DNA from: a virus
IMG/VR virus record: IMGVR_UViG_3300036985_002505
Location: 1 to 41,321 of that record
DNA: 41,321 bases
Strand: one strand, 5' to 3'
Positions within the stretch are counted from its first letter, which is position 1. Each line of letters begins with the position of its first letter. Below are positions 21,502-29,473 of the stretch, in pieces. A program made the position numbers and the translations under genes. Under the pieces are notes generated by a model that was not told where the DNA came from, searched no databases, and worked only from the letters and a program-made list of their open reading frames with translations.

Positions 21502-22044
21502 ATGGAAGCCAAGAGACTTAATCTCCTGTCTGATTCTAGAATGAAGTGGCTTGATGCTAGAGCCTTGGCTAGGACTAAGAAGGTTAAGCATAACACCAAA
21601 CTCCAGAAGATCCTGAAGACTAAGGCAGGCATTCGATTCTATCAGAGCCAGATTAAAGAACTCAATGAAAAGCAAAGACACCTGATCGCTCTCCTGGTTG
21701 ACTTTACCCGTAAGAAGACTCAACAGGAGACTTGTGATGAAGTCGGAATCTCTGTTTGTGTCTATAACCGGTGGCGCAATGACCCCTTCTTTCTCCAGGA
21801 ACTTGATAAGGAGATCTCTCGGCGTAGAACGTTCCCTAGACTAGAAGCTATGAAGCATGTCTTCAAGCAGGTCAATCGTGGGAACATGAGAGTAATCCGT
21901 GACTTCCTGAAGATGACGGGGGACTACAAGGAGAAGTTGGAACTCACTAATGTCCCAGTAGAGGAGCTTCCTGAGGAAGAACTTAACCTGGAGATCGAAA
22001 GGTTGTCTAGTGAGCTCGGAATCGAAAGCCCAGAACGAAGTTGA
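21502..22044 (+). CDS. Terminase small subunit candidate
   Basis: 180 residues. About residues 70-100 hold a helix-turn-helix typical of terminase small subunits: KKTQQETCDEVGISVCVYNRW, then FLQELDKEISRRR. Basic helices precede it and an acidic tail follows (EELPEEELNLEIERL). It would recognise the packaging site and load the large subunit. Its position immediately before the large-subunit gene, which it overlaps by 35 bases, supports the call. Confidence 0.78.
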   Translation: MEAKRLNLLSDSRMKWLDARALARTKKVKHNTKLQKILKTKAGIRFYQSQIKELNEKQRHLIALLVDFTRKKTQQETCDEVGISVCVYNRWRNDPFFLQELDKEISRRRTFPRLEAMKHVFKQVNRGNMRVIRDFLKMTGDYKEKLELTNVPVEELPEEELNLEIERLSSELGIESPERS

Positions 22045-23599
22045 GATAGCAAGGAAGCGACAACTCTTAGGCTTACTTAATCGGAAGAAAGCTCTAAGAG
22101 GTCGTAAAGACTTGCACTATTTCAACAAACATGTCTTAGAATATGGGGATCTTACGAGTCCTGAGGAGTTCCACGGGGAACTTTGTTCCTTCGTAGAGGA
22201 CCCTAAGAAGACTCGAATCCTGGTTCTTGAACCACGGGGGTCTCTAAAGACTTCTTGTATTACTATCGGATACTCTCTCCAGAGCATGATCAACAATCCT
22301 AACATCCGGATCTTGATCTGTTCTGAGGAGTTTAACACAGCTAAGAAGTTCCTCTCAGAAATCACAGGTCATATTGAGACTAATGTTACTTTCCGAAGTC
22401 TATATGGAAACCTGAAAGGTAAAGACAAGTGGTCTGAGAACGAGATCATCATCAGTACTAGGACTCGGGCTCGTAAGGAACCTACGATCACTTGCGCAGG
22501 AGTGGACGTTACTAAGGTGGGTCTTCACTACGACTTGATCATCATTGATGACCCCCACTCGACTAAGAACATTACTACTAGGGAACAGATCGAGAAGGTT
22601 AAGACCTGGTACCGACTAGTCCTCTCACTACTCGACCCAGGTTGTAAACTAATCGTCATCGGGACTCGTTGGCATTACGACGAACTCTTCGGTTGGTTGA
22701 AGGAGAAGGAAAGAGAACGAGAAGAGAAGGGTAGAAAGAAGAGATTCCATGTCTTGGAGAAGCAGTCATTCAGGGGTACTCTCAAAGACCTGATGAATGA
22801 TAAAGTTACTCCAGATATGCTTCTTTGGCCCGAACGCCTTGATGCCGAATTCCTATATGACCAGTTACTCGATCAGGGACCTTACATCTTTTCCTGTCAG
22901 TACCAGAATCAACCTGTCGATGATGAATCAGCTATCTTCAAGAAATCCTGGATCCAGTTCTATGATCCGAACGAATTACCCGTTGAAGGACTTCCTACCT
23001 TTGCTACAATGGACCCTATCAGGGATGCAGAAGGAAATGATTTCTATGCGATCATAGTCTGTTCCATGAACGCTAACTGGATTGCTGACATTCGAGAAGT
23101 TCGTCGGGGTAAGTGGGATGAGTATGAAGCTTTCGAGCAGATCGTAGATACATGCCAGACCTGGAACATTCGCAAGTTCGGGATTGAAACCGTAGCCTGG
23201 CAGAAGTTATTCTACAGATTCCTCCAAGCTGAGTCTCTTCGAAGGGGGATTAAAATCCCTATCCAGGAACTCAAAACAGATACTCGGATTACCAAGGCGA
23301 TGAGAATTCGAAGTATGGTCCCATATTGGAAGTCAGGACTCTACAGATTACCCGGTACTAAGGTCGAGTTACTTCAGGGAAATATGGGAATCTTAACGGA
23401 TGAGTTGCTCCGTTACCCTCGAGTAGCCCATGAAGACTGTATAGACGCCTTAGCCTATATGGACCAGTTACTTAAGAGACCTCAGATTTCTCGGATACTT
23501 AAGAAGATCCCGGAGCGTTCCTTCCTGGGAGTTAAGAACAAGATGAGAGCTAAAGACCCCAAGAAGTTGGGAGCCTTTAACGTTGTAGGAGTTGAATGA
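22010..23599 (+). CDS. Terminase large subunit
   Basis: 529 residues, the packaging motor. The N-terminal ATPase has an atypical Walker A, EPRGSLKT (about 75-82), and Walker B LIIIDDPH (about 178-185). The C-terminal RNase-H-fold nuclease shows ATMDPIRDAEGNDF (first acidic residue), FGIETVAWQ and HEDCIDALAYM (last acidic pair). The GTG start with AAAGG upstream overlaps terS; the other in-frame choices would remove the start of the basic N-terminus. It cuts the replicated DNA and pumps it into the prohead. The stop overlaps the portal ATG. Confidence 0.94.
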   Translation: MSSESKAQNEVEIARKRQLLGLLNRKKALRGRKDLHYFNKHVLEYGDLTSPEEFHGELCSFVEDPKKTRILVLEPRGSLKTSCITIGYSLQSMINNPNIRILICSEEFNTAKKFLSEITGHIETNVTFRSLYGNLKGKDKWSENEIIISTRTRARKEPTITCAGVDVTKVGLHYDLIIIDDPHSTKNITTREQIEKVKTWYRLVLSLLDPGCKLIVIGTRWHYDELFGWLKEKEREREEKGRKKRFHVLEKQSFRGTLKDLMNDKVTPDMLLWPERLDAEFLYDQLLDQGPYIFSCQYQNQPVDDESAIFKKSWIQFYDPNELPVEGLPTFATMDPIRDAEGNDFYAIIVCSMNANWIADIREVRRGKWDEYEAFEQIVDTCQTWNIRKFGIETVAWQKLFYRFLQAESLRRGIKIPIQELKTDTRITKAMRIRSMVPYWKSGLYRLPGTKVELLQGNMGILTDELLRYPRVAHEDCIDALAYMDQLLKRPQISRILKKIPERSFLGVKNKMRAKDPKKLGAFNVVGVE

Positions 23600-25476
23600 T
23601 GAAGGCTCTATCATCCGAGGACGTAAGGAAGTGGCAACGTAGAATCCAAGCAGCCGAAGTCTGGCGTAAACCTAAAGTAGACAAGTGGGAAAGGATCATA
23701 GGGTATCTCGAGGGGAAGTATCTCCAGCAGGAATCCGATACTGACTTTGTTGGAGTTAACTTAGTACATCCCCATATCCGAGTGATCATTCCTGCTATCT
23801 ATAGCAAGAATCCTGATATCATCGTAGTCCCCAGACGTAAAGAGTTCACGGAACAAGCTCAGACTATGCAGACTTATCTTCGCTACTTGCTGAAGGAGAT
23901 TGGACTCAAGGAAGAGATTAAACTTGTTATCCTTGATGCTTTACTTGTAGGACATGCTTGGATGAAGACTGGGTATCAGACGGACTTCCAGAATGTCGGA
24001 GATGATCCTGACAAGCTTACTTTGATTCAGACCTTTCTTAAGATGGTGGGATTGAATAAGAAAGGTCTCCCGATCGAGGATGTTAAGCCAGAAGTCGAGT
24101 ATGCTATCCAACCTAATGAACTAATAGTTGGGGAAAGGCCTTGGGCTACCAGAGTTAATCCTTTCAAGATGGTAGTTCCAGCCTATTCTCAGAGACACGA
24201 AGAGTTACCTTGGCTTGCTCAACAGATTGTCCGATTGACTCAAGATGTGAAGAATAACCCCGGGTTCAAGAATACCAAGGGGCTCAGACCTTCTACTAAC
24301 ATTGATAAGATCCTGTCTCGGGAGATAGGGTCTAAAGTTCAACTCGATGATGAGGATGCTGAGTATTCGGTTCTTTATGAGATCTATGATTGTAGGAATC
24401 GTTGTATCTATACCATAGCTGATGAACATGATCAAGTCTTAGAAGAGAAGGACAATGAGTATGACTTCTTGGATTCTCGTCATCCTTACGTCATGCTTAG
24501 GTTCAATGAGATTCCCAATCGGTTCTATCCTTCTAGTGATATTGAACCTTGGGAACCTCAGATTCATGAACTGAATAAGACTCGGACTCAGATGATTACT
24601 CATCGTAAGAGGTTCAATCGTAGGTATGTCTATAAGGAGGGGGCTTTCAAGCCTTCGGCTCTTGAGGATCTCAAGAACGGTGAGGATGGAGCTCTTGTTC
24701 CCACAGATGAAGAAACCTTGGCTAATGCTATCATTCCGATTCAAGATGCTCCTATGCCCGCTGAGATCTATCTGGTAGAGCAGAAGATCAAGGATGACAT
24801 CAACATCATCGGAGGTCTTACTGATTACCAGAGGGGTTCTTTGTCTAAGGGGGCTAAGACTGCTACTGAAGCTTCGATTGTTGATTCCCAGTCTAGGTTC
24901 CGTAGTGATGAACGGTTAGATGTTGTGAGCGGATTCTCTAACCGTATTGCTCGTAATCTAGCTATGATTTCTCAAAAGTTCATGGGCCCTGATCAGGTAT
25001 TCCCCATTGTTGGGGATGCCGCTACGTGGTGGTTGGAGATTAAGAATCCTAAGCAGATTCAGGGCGAGTTCGCATATGAAGTAGTCTTCGGATCTACTAT
25101 CCCCATTAGTAGGGAAGTAGACCGTCAACAGTTCATGGAGATGTACCAGGTCTTCGCTCAGAATCCCATGATTGACCAGATCAAGCTCACTACCGAGATG
25201 CTCCGGAAGTTTGATCAGAGAAGCCCTGAGGACTGGTTAGTTCCTCAGGCTATGCAACTAGTACAGCAACTTCAGATGGATAGACTTAAGAAAGCAATCT
25301 TAGAGGCTAACTTACCTCCAGGTACTGAAGAGACTACTACTGGGGAGCCCCCTGCTGAGGCCCCCCCCGTTAGTGAAGAAGTACCCAGTAGGTCTTCCCT
25401 TCTCGGGGGGATTCAGGGGCGGGCAAGTGTAACTACTCCTGGAGGGATGGGAGGTGGTAGTCTTGCCGGTCTATGA
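23599..25476 (+). CDS. Portal protein
   Basis: 625 residues; the dodecameric gate at one capsid vertex. The opening (WQRRIQAAEVWRKP) and NLVHPHIRVIIPAIYSKNPD are typical of podovirus-type portals, followed by an ALLVGHAW-like helical stretch, beta strands (EYSVLYEIYD) and a long helical stem. The C-terminal 60 residues are Gln/Pro/Gly-rich and likely disordered. There are two consecutive ATGs (23596 and 23599); AGGAG is 7 bases before the second, which I chose. It overlaps the TTG-started zinc-ribbon gene. Confidence 0.88.
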   Translation: MKALSSEDVRKWQRRIQAAEVWRKPKVDKWERIIGYLEGKYLQQESDTDFVGVNLVHPHIRVIIPAIYSKNPDIIVVPRRKEFTEQAQTMQTYLRYLLKEIGLKEEIKLVILDALLVGHAWMKTGYQTDFQNVGDDPDKLTLIQTFLKMVGLNKKGLPIEDVKPEVEYAIQPNELIVGERPWATRVNPFKMVVPAYSQRHEELPWLAQQIVRLTQDVKNNPGFKNTKGLRPSTNIDKILSREIGSKVQLDDEDAEYSVLYEIYDCRNRCIYTIADEHDQVLEEKDNEYDFLDSRHPYVMLRFNEIPNRFYPSSDIEPWEPQIHELNKTRTQMITHRKRFNRRYVYKEGAFKPSALEDLKNGEDGALVPTDEETLANAIIPIQDAPMPAEIYLVEQKIKDDINIIGGLTDYQRGSLSKGAKTATEASIVDSQSRFRSDERLDVVSGFSNRIARNLAMISQKFMGPDQVFPIVGDAATWWLEIKNPKQIQGEFAYEVVFGSTIPISREVDRQQFMEMYQVFAQNPMIDQIKLTTEMLRKFDQRSPEDWLVPQAMQLVQQLQMDRLKKAILEANLPPGTEETTTGEPPAEAPPVSEEVPSRSSLLGGIQGRASVTTPGGMGGGSLAGL

Positions 25477-25741
25477 GTATAAGTGTTCTTCGGGCCATAT
25501 CTTCGAAGACTTCAGAAAGATGGAAGATCGAGACGAGATTCTTAGGTGTAAGTGCGGTAAGTTGGGAAAGAGGATTCTTTCTCAGACCCATGTCAATGGA
25601 GCTCTAGGAGTTTACTGGCCCAGCAAGGGGATTGCTCAAGAACGGGTAATTCACAATCTTGGACATAAACCAGTTCACGTTAAGAGCTCAGATCACTTGA
25701 AACGTATCTTAAAGGCCACGCATCAGCGTGAAGCCGGATAG
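25463..25741 (+). CDS. FmdB-type small zinc-ribbon protein
   Basis: 92 residues. With the TTG at 25463 the product begins MPVYEYKCSSGHIFEDF, the classic FmdB-family opening; CKCGK follows about 24 residues later and completes the zinc site (the first knuckle has one Cys, C8, and a possible His). GGAGG lies 8 bases before the TTG. Other in-frame GTG codons just upstream have no spacing for it. The gene lies between portal and scaffold, so it is made with the capsid proteins. The role is unknown; the C-terminal half is not conserved-looking. Confidence 0.78.
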   Translation: MPVYEYKCSSGHIFEDFRKMEDRDEILRCKCGKLGKRILSQTHVNGALGVYWPSKGIAQERVIHNLGHKPVHVKSSDHLKRILKATHQREAG

Positions 25742-25749
25742 AGGGGATC

Positions 25750-26547
25750 ATGTTTCCTAAGGACGATGAGAAGCCCGATACTGATGACGAGAAGCCCGAC
25801 ACGGACGAAGGTGCGGATGACTCGGATGATCAGGACGATGATGCCTCAGATGATGATGCTGATGGGGGGGAAGGCAAGGATAAGGAGAAACCTAATCTCT
25901 TCTTCGATCCTAACAAGCTTCCTCCAGAGCTGAAGGGCCCATTCAAGGCTATGCAAGCATCGTTCACCAAGAAAATGCAGAAGGCTTCTTTAGGTCTTAA
26001 GAAAGCCGAAGCATTTGATGAACTGCTGCAAGAGCCTAGGTTTCATGCTTGGATGGAGGCCTACAAAGCAGGCCGGCTCGGACCCGATGGGATGCCTGCT
26101 AGAAGTGCTAGAAGGGGTAGGACTTCAAGTGATGACGATGATGACGATGATGACTCGAAGGAGAAGCCGGATTCAGTCCGTGCTCTTATCCGGGATGAGA
26201 TCACCAAAGCACTTCGTCCTCAGGAGTCTGCTAGAGCCCTTGATAGCGCTAGAGTTGAGTTTGAACAGTTCAAGTCAGATTATCCCGAGTACGTTAACTA
26301 CCAGGATGATATGAAGGAGGTCTTGGATAAGAATCCAGGCCTTTCCTTCGAGCAGGCCTTCAAGATCGCTTCCTTTGGGGATGCTTCTTCCGAGGGGGGA
26401 CGTAGAGCCTTGAAGACTCTTTCTGGTAAGAAGCGTGCTAATGTCAGTAAAGACGAGGGTGGAGATATTCCTCCGAAGCCTGCTAAGGGGGCCAAGAGTA
26501 TCTTGGAAGCCTATGAGCAGGCTAAGAAGGCCTCCAACCGTAGATAG
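25750..26547 (+). CDS. Capsid scaffolding protein
   Basis: 265 residues. The first 45 are almost all Asp/Glu/Lys/Gly repeats (DEKPDTD twice). A helical centre follows (FKAMQASFTKKMQKASLGLKK), a second Asp run near 130, and a Lys/Arg-rich C-terminus with GAKSILEAYEQAKKASNRR, typical of the capsid-binding helix of scaffolds. The gene sits directly before the major capsid gene, the usual order. It would fill the prohead and leave or be lost during packaging. GAGGGGATC precedes ATG. Confidence 0.85.
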   Translation: MFPKDDEKPDTDDEKPDTDEGADDSDDQDDDASDDDADGGEGKDKEKPNLFFDPNKLPPELKGPFKAMQASFTKKMQKASLGLKKAEAFDELLQEPRFHAWMEAYKAGRLGPDGMPARSARRGRTSSDDDDDDDDSKEKPDSVRALIRDEITKALRPQESARALDSARVEFEQFKSDYPEYVNYQDDMKEVLDKNPGLSFEQAFKIASFGDASSEGGRRALKTLSGKKRANVSKDEGGDIPPKPAKGAKSILEAYEQAKKASNRR

Positions 26548-26558
26548 GAGATATTACA

Positions 26559-27527
26559 GTGGCTGCAGGTAATCCCAATTTCGATGCGTTGCTTTCAACT
26601 ACTCTGGCTAACTACCGTGACACGTTTGCTGATAACCTGAGTAAGTCTTTCTTCCTGCTGTACTGGCTTACTACGGGCAATCGCAAGCGTACGGAAGATG
26701 GCGGTGAGTCGATCATCGTCCAGCTGATGTATGGCCAGAACTCTACTGTTCGTTCGTACGAGGGTTACGAGGTTCTTGATACGACTCCGCAGGAGGGGAT
26801 GACTTCTTGCAAGTTCCCCTGGAAGCAGGTTGCTGGTTCGGTCTCTATCTCTCGTAAGGAGGAGAGGCAGAATTCGGGTGAGCATCGTATGATTAACCTT
26901 CTCGAGAGCAAGGTCAAGCAGACCGAGATCTCGATGAAGAATCAGATGAATGCTATGTTCATGGGTGACGGTACCGGCAACAGCTCTAAGGATATCTTCG
27001 GTCTCCAGCTTCTGGTGGAGGACGGAGCTGCTTGGGGTACTCTCGCTGGTATCGACCGCTCGGACGCCCTGAATGCCTGGTGGAGAAACCAGTACGCTAT
27101 TGCTGGGTCCTTCGGAGTCATGGGGGGCAACGGCCAGGACAAGATGCGTACGATGTACAACAATGTCTCTCGGGGTAATGAGCATCCTGACATTGGGATT
27201 ACGACTCAGACTGTCTATGAATTCTACGAGAAGTCTCTCATGTCTGCAGAACGTTTCGAGAACAAGGATGTCGGGGATGCAGGCTTCACTAACCTGAAGT
27301 TCAAGGGCATGACTCTCGGCTATGACGAAGATTGTTATGCGGGGAACATGTACTTCCTGAACTCCGACTATCTCGAGTACGTTGTGGACAAGGAGACTGA
27401 TCTTCTGAATACCCCGTTCGTGCGCCCTGAGAACCAGGATGCCAAGGTCTCCCAGATCCTCCTCATGGCGAACCTGGTTGCCTCTAACTGTGCTCGTCAG
27501 GGGGTTCTTACTGGGTTTACTGCGTAG
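26559..27527 (+). CDS. Major capsid protein
   Basis: 322 residues. The opening NPNFDALLSTTLANYRDTFADNLSKS, the E-loop-like QVAGSVSISRKEERQNSG stretch, MFMGDGTGNSSKDIFGLQLL and the C-terminal YVVDKETDLLNTPF, then QILLMANLVASN, fit an HK97-fold capsid protein of short-tailed phages. The GTG start has AGGAG 8 bases upstream. Codon use is more GC-rich than its neighbours, as often seen for highly expressed genes. Element C follows directly. Confidence 0.9.
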   Translation: MAAGNPNFDALLSTTLANYRDTFADNLSKSFFLLYWLTTGNRKRTEDGGESIIVQLMYGQNSTVRSYEGYEVLDTTPQEGMTSCKFPWKQVAGSVSISRKEERQNSGEHRMINLLESKVKQTEISMKNQMNAMFMGDGTGNSSKDIFGLQLLVEDGAAWGTLAGIDRSDALNAWWRNQYAIAGSFGVMGGNGQDKMRTMYNNVSRGNEHPDIGITTQTVYEFYEKSLMSAERFENKDVGDAGFTNLKFKGMTLGYDEDCYAGNMYFLNSDYLEYVVDKETDLLNTPFVRPENQDAKVSQILLMANLVASNCARQGVLTGFTA

Positions 27528-27565
27528 AATAATTTGTATCGGGTGAATTACTGAGTCCATCCCAA

Positions 27566-27664
27566 AGCGGCGAGATTTTGTCTAATGGGACCGTGGGGAG
27601 GTCGTACTAAGGGTATCACCCTTGTAGGGTATTCTCATTCAAATTAGGTCAGAATCTCGCTGCT
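27566..27664 (+). repeat. Composite intergenic palindromic element, copy C
   Basis: Left arm 27566-27586 (AGCGGCGAGATTTTGTCTAAT) pairs with right arm 27643-27664 over about 21 bp with few mismatches. The perfect core AAGGGTATCACCCTT (27609-27623) sits in the middle. TTGTCT lies 25 bases before the core, the same distance as TTGACA in copy A. CTTAAAATTAATC follows, as in copy D. It lies between the major capsid gene and the next gene, so it could act as a promoter, an attenuator that boosts capsid over later genes, or a processing site. Confidence 0.82.
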
Positions 27665-27743
27665 TAAAATTAATCTTACCTCTTTACCTCGACAAAACGG
27701 AAGGGAGTTACCCTTCGTCAGTCACAACCAGGGGGTACCACAA

Positions 27744-28157
27744 ATGTTGTTCCAGCGTATCAAGAGAGCAGATCCCGAGAAGATCTTCATGATTTGTCAC
27801 CACGACCCGAACGCTTCTGCTTCTTTAGTCAATGGTGATCTGGTTACCTTCCCTACTTCGGGGACTGGGGTGATCCTGGGTACTTCGGTTAAGAAGTCTT
27901 CGGGTGCTACCGACATTCCCTGTGGGGTTGCTGCGGGTACTATTCCCACGGGAGACTATGGACTGATTCAGGTTTTCGGGTATCATTCAAGTGTCAAGTC
28001 TGCCAGTGGTACTGTGGGGACGGGTCTGATTCCCTCGGCTACCACTGGTAATGTTGCTAATGGAGCAGGGGCGGGAGATTCCCCTTATCTGGCTATCGGG
28101 TATCCTTTGCTTGCTCATTCTGTTGATCGTACGGGAGTCTTCATTCGCTTGATGTAA
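27744..28157 (+). CDS. Capsid decoration protein candidate
   Basis: 137 residues. The Gly/Ser/Thr-rich small beta protein has VNGDLVTFPTSGTGVILGT and DIPCGVAAGTIPTGDYGLIQVFGY stretches, in outline like the DUF2190-type capsid cement proteins (a hydrophobic barrel with GV-A-G-T-I-P-G repeats). Its place right after the major capsid gene supports decoration or vertex binding. No motif is decisive. Confidence 0.65.
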   Translation: MLFQRIKRADPEKIFMICHHDPNASASLVNGDLVTFPTSGTGVILGTSVKKSSGATDIPCGVAAGTIPTGDYGLIQVFGYHSSVKSASGTVGTGLIPSATTGNVANGAGAGDSPYLAIGYPLLAHSVDRTGVFIRLM

Positions 28158-28175
28158 ACGAAAGAGGTGGGCTTC

Positions 28176-28349
28176 ATGGAACTCGAACTCTTCCGATGTC
28201 TGGCATGCCACAATCTACTCTTGAACGTACAGTTCTTGAAGACAGGAGCTTGCCGTTGTGGAGGACGTAAGGTCTGTGGAGCCCACCCTCGTAACCTAAT
28301 CGAAGAGATCATCGTGTTCTGGTGGTCTTTAACCAAGAGGTCAAAATGA
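28176..28349 (+). CDS. Small zinc-ribbon protein
   Basis: 57 residues from ATG 28176 (GAGGTGGGCTTC upstream). FRCLACHN and CRCGG, 17 residues apart, form a zinc site; another Cys lies in KVCGAHP. The Leu/Trp-rich C-terminus (EEIIVFWWSLTKRSK) may bind a partner. It overlaps the next gene start by 4 bases. The role among virion genes is unknown. Confidence 0.65.
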   Translation: MELELFRCLACHNLLLNVQFLKTGACRCGGRKVCGAHPRNLIEEIIVFWWSLTKRSK

Positions 28350-28765
28350 GTCCAGCTGAAGTTATTGGAGATCAGGATAACCCCACTTCTACTCTGGTCA
28401 ATACGAAGAGTGGTGATGATATCGATCTTCTGAATCTCCCGGGTAAGAAGAAGATGGAATTAGTTCTTAGTGGTGAACTGAATATCGATAAGTTCGTGAT
28501 GCCCGCGAACATGCCCGGGAAGAAGCTCAAGGAACTTCGGGATGCACATCGGACTCGGTTCCAGGAGATTCTTGACAAGGCTCAGGGTGAGGAAGACAAG
28601 GAGAATACTTTCAAGGTTGAAGATAGCGTTATCTATAAGGATTATGCTTGTCAAGTTCTGGAGATCAAGGGAAGCAAGGTCAAGGTTGAGATCCCTGATG
28701 ATGAGAAGGCAGGAGAACTCAAGAAGATCTGGGTTAACTATAAGAAGCTCAAGATCGCGGGGTAA
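28346..28765 (+). CDS. Hypothetical head-region protein
   Basis: 139 residues from ATG 28346 (AAGAGGTCAAA upstream). The N-terminal 25 residues are polar and flexible; then KLKELRDAHRTRFQEILDKA is a helix, and VEDSVIYKDYACQVLEIKGS, then KKIWVNYKKLKIAG, looks like a small SH3-like beta barrel. Its position between capsid and adaptor genes suggests a head-completion or assembly role. No family is recognised. Confidence 0.72.
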   Translation: MSPAEVIGDQDNPTSTLVNTKSGDDIDLLNLPGKKKMELVLSGELNIDKFVMPANMPGKKLKELRDAHRTRFQEILDKAQGEEDKENTFKVEDSVIYKDYACQVLEIKGSKVKVEIPDDEKAGELKKIWVNYKKLKIAG

Positions 28766-28768
28766 CGT

Positions 28769-29473
28769 ATGACTGTTACACCCTATTCAATGAACATCGG
28801 AGAGATGATCGAAGAAGTACGAGATCAAATCCGGGATACCAAGAAAGATACTCAGATCCTCCGATGGTTGAATATGACTAGTCTTCAACTAGCATCAAGG
28901 TTCCAGATTCCAGGATTCAGTTCGATAGGGAACTTTCCTACGGTAGTTTCAACTCAGATCTATTCCTTAGCAGTCGATTTTCATTGGCTTAAGAGAGCTT
29001 GGATCCCATCGGCTACTGGGGGTATCAGGACTCTTTATCCAGTAGATGAGAAGCTTTTGATTAGTATGGCCCCAGACTGGAATACAATTACGGGGACTGT
29101 GACTAACTATCTTCTCGACGGACTTAACCTCTCTCTCTGGAAGATCCCAGCTTCTATCCAGACTATCTACTACTCCTACATCAGGAGACCTAAAGTCCTT
29201 CTGATATCTAACCTGACTGATGTGAGTGACTTTCCCGCGGACTTCCATCCTATCATTGTCCAAGGTGCTTTAGTTCGTGGATTCAAGATGGAGAAGAATG
29301 AGCAATTTAGTTCAGCCTTTGCAGAATACAAAGACATGCTGAACGAGATTAAGAAGACTATCTATGTTCGCCCCGATATGGAAGCTCGTCTGGGTGAGCC
29401 CTTTAGAATCTCCGGTCCTCCTAGGATTACTATCCCTCAACCAACTCACCTGCCGGGAACTTACAATGGTTAA
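28769..29473 (+). CDS. Head-tail adaptor (tail tubular protein A / gp4-like)
   Basis: 234 residues. The opening MNIGEMIEEVRDQIRDTKKD, then ILRWLNMTSLQLASRF, is characteristic of podovirus adaptors (T7 gp11, P22 gp4), followed by beta strands (YSLAVDFHWLKRAW, TIYYSYIRRPKVL) and a helical end (FKMEKNEQFSSAFAEYKDML). It forms the ring under the portal. It starts 3 bases after the previous stop; GTAAC is a weak ribosome site, so translation may be coupled. It overlaps the nozzle gene by 8 bases. Confidence 0.8.
   Translation: MTVTPYSMNIGEMIEEVRDQIRDTKKDTQILRWLNMTSLQLASRFQIPGFSSIGNFPTVVSTQIYSLAVDFHWLKRAWIPSATGGIRTLYPVDEKLLISMAPDWNTITGTVTNYLLDGLNLSLWKIPASIQTIYYSYIRRPKVLLISNLTDVSDFPADFHPIIVQGALVRGFKMEKNEQFSSAFAEYKDMLNEIKKTIYVRPDMEARLGEPFRISGPPRITIPQPTHLPGTYNG

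Noticed and set aside
26595-27560. Long open frame (321 codons) antisense to the major capsid gene
   Set aside because: Shadow frame caused by GC-rich codon use of the capsid gene; no ribosome site and no protein-like motif.
29364-29465. N-terminal extension of the nozzle protein
   Set aside because: It overlaps the adaptor gene by over 100 bases and has no ribosome site; ATG 29466 gives the natural start.
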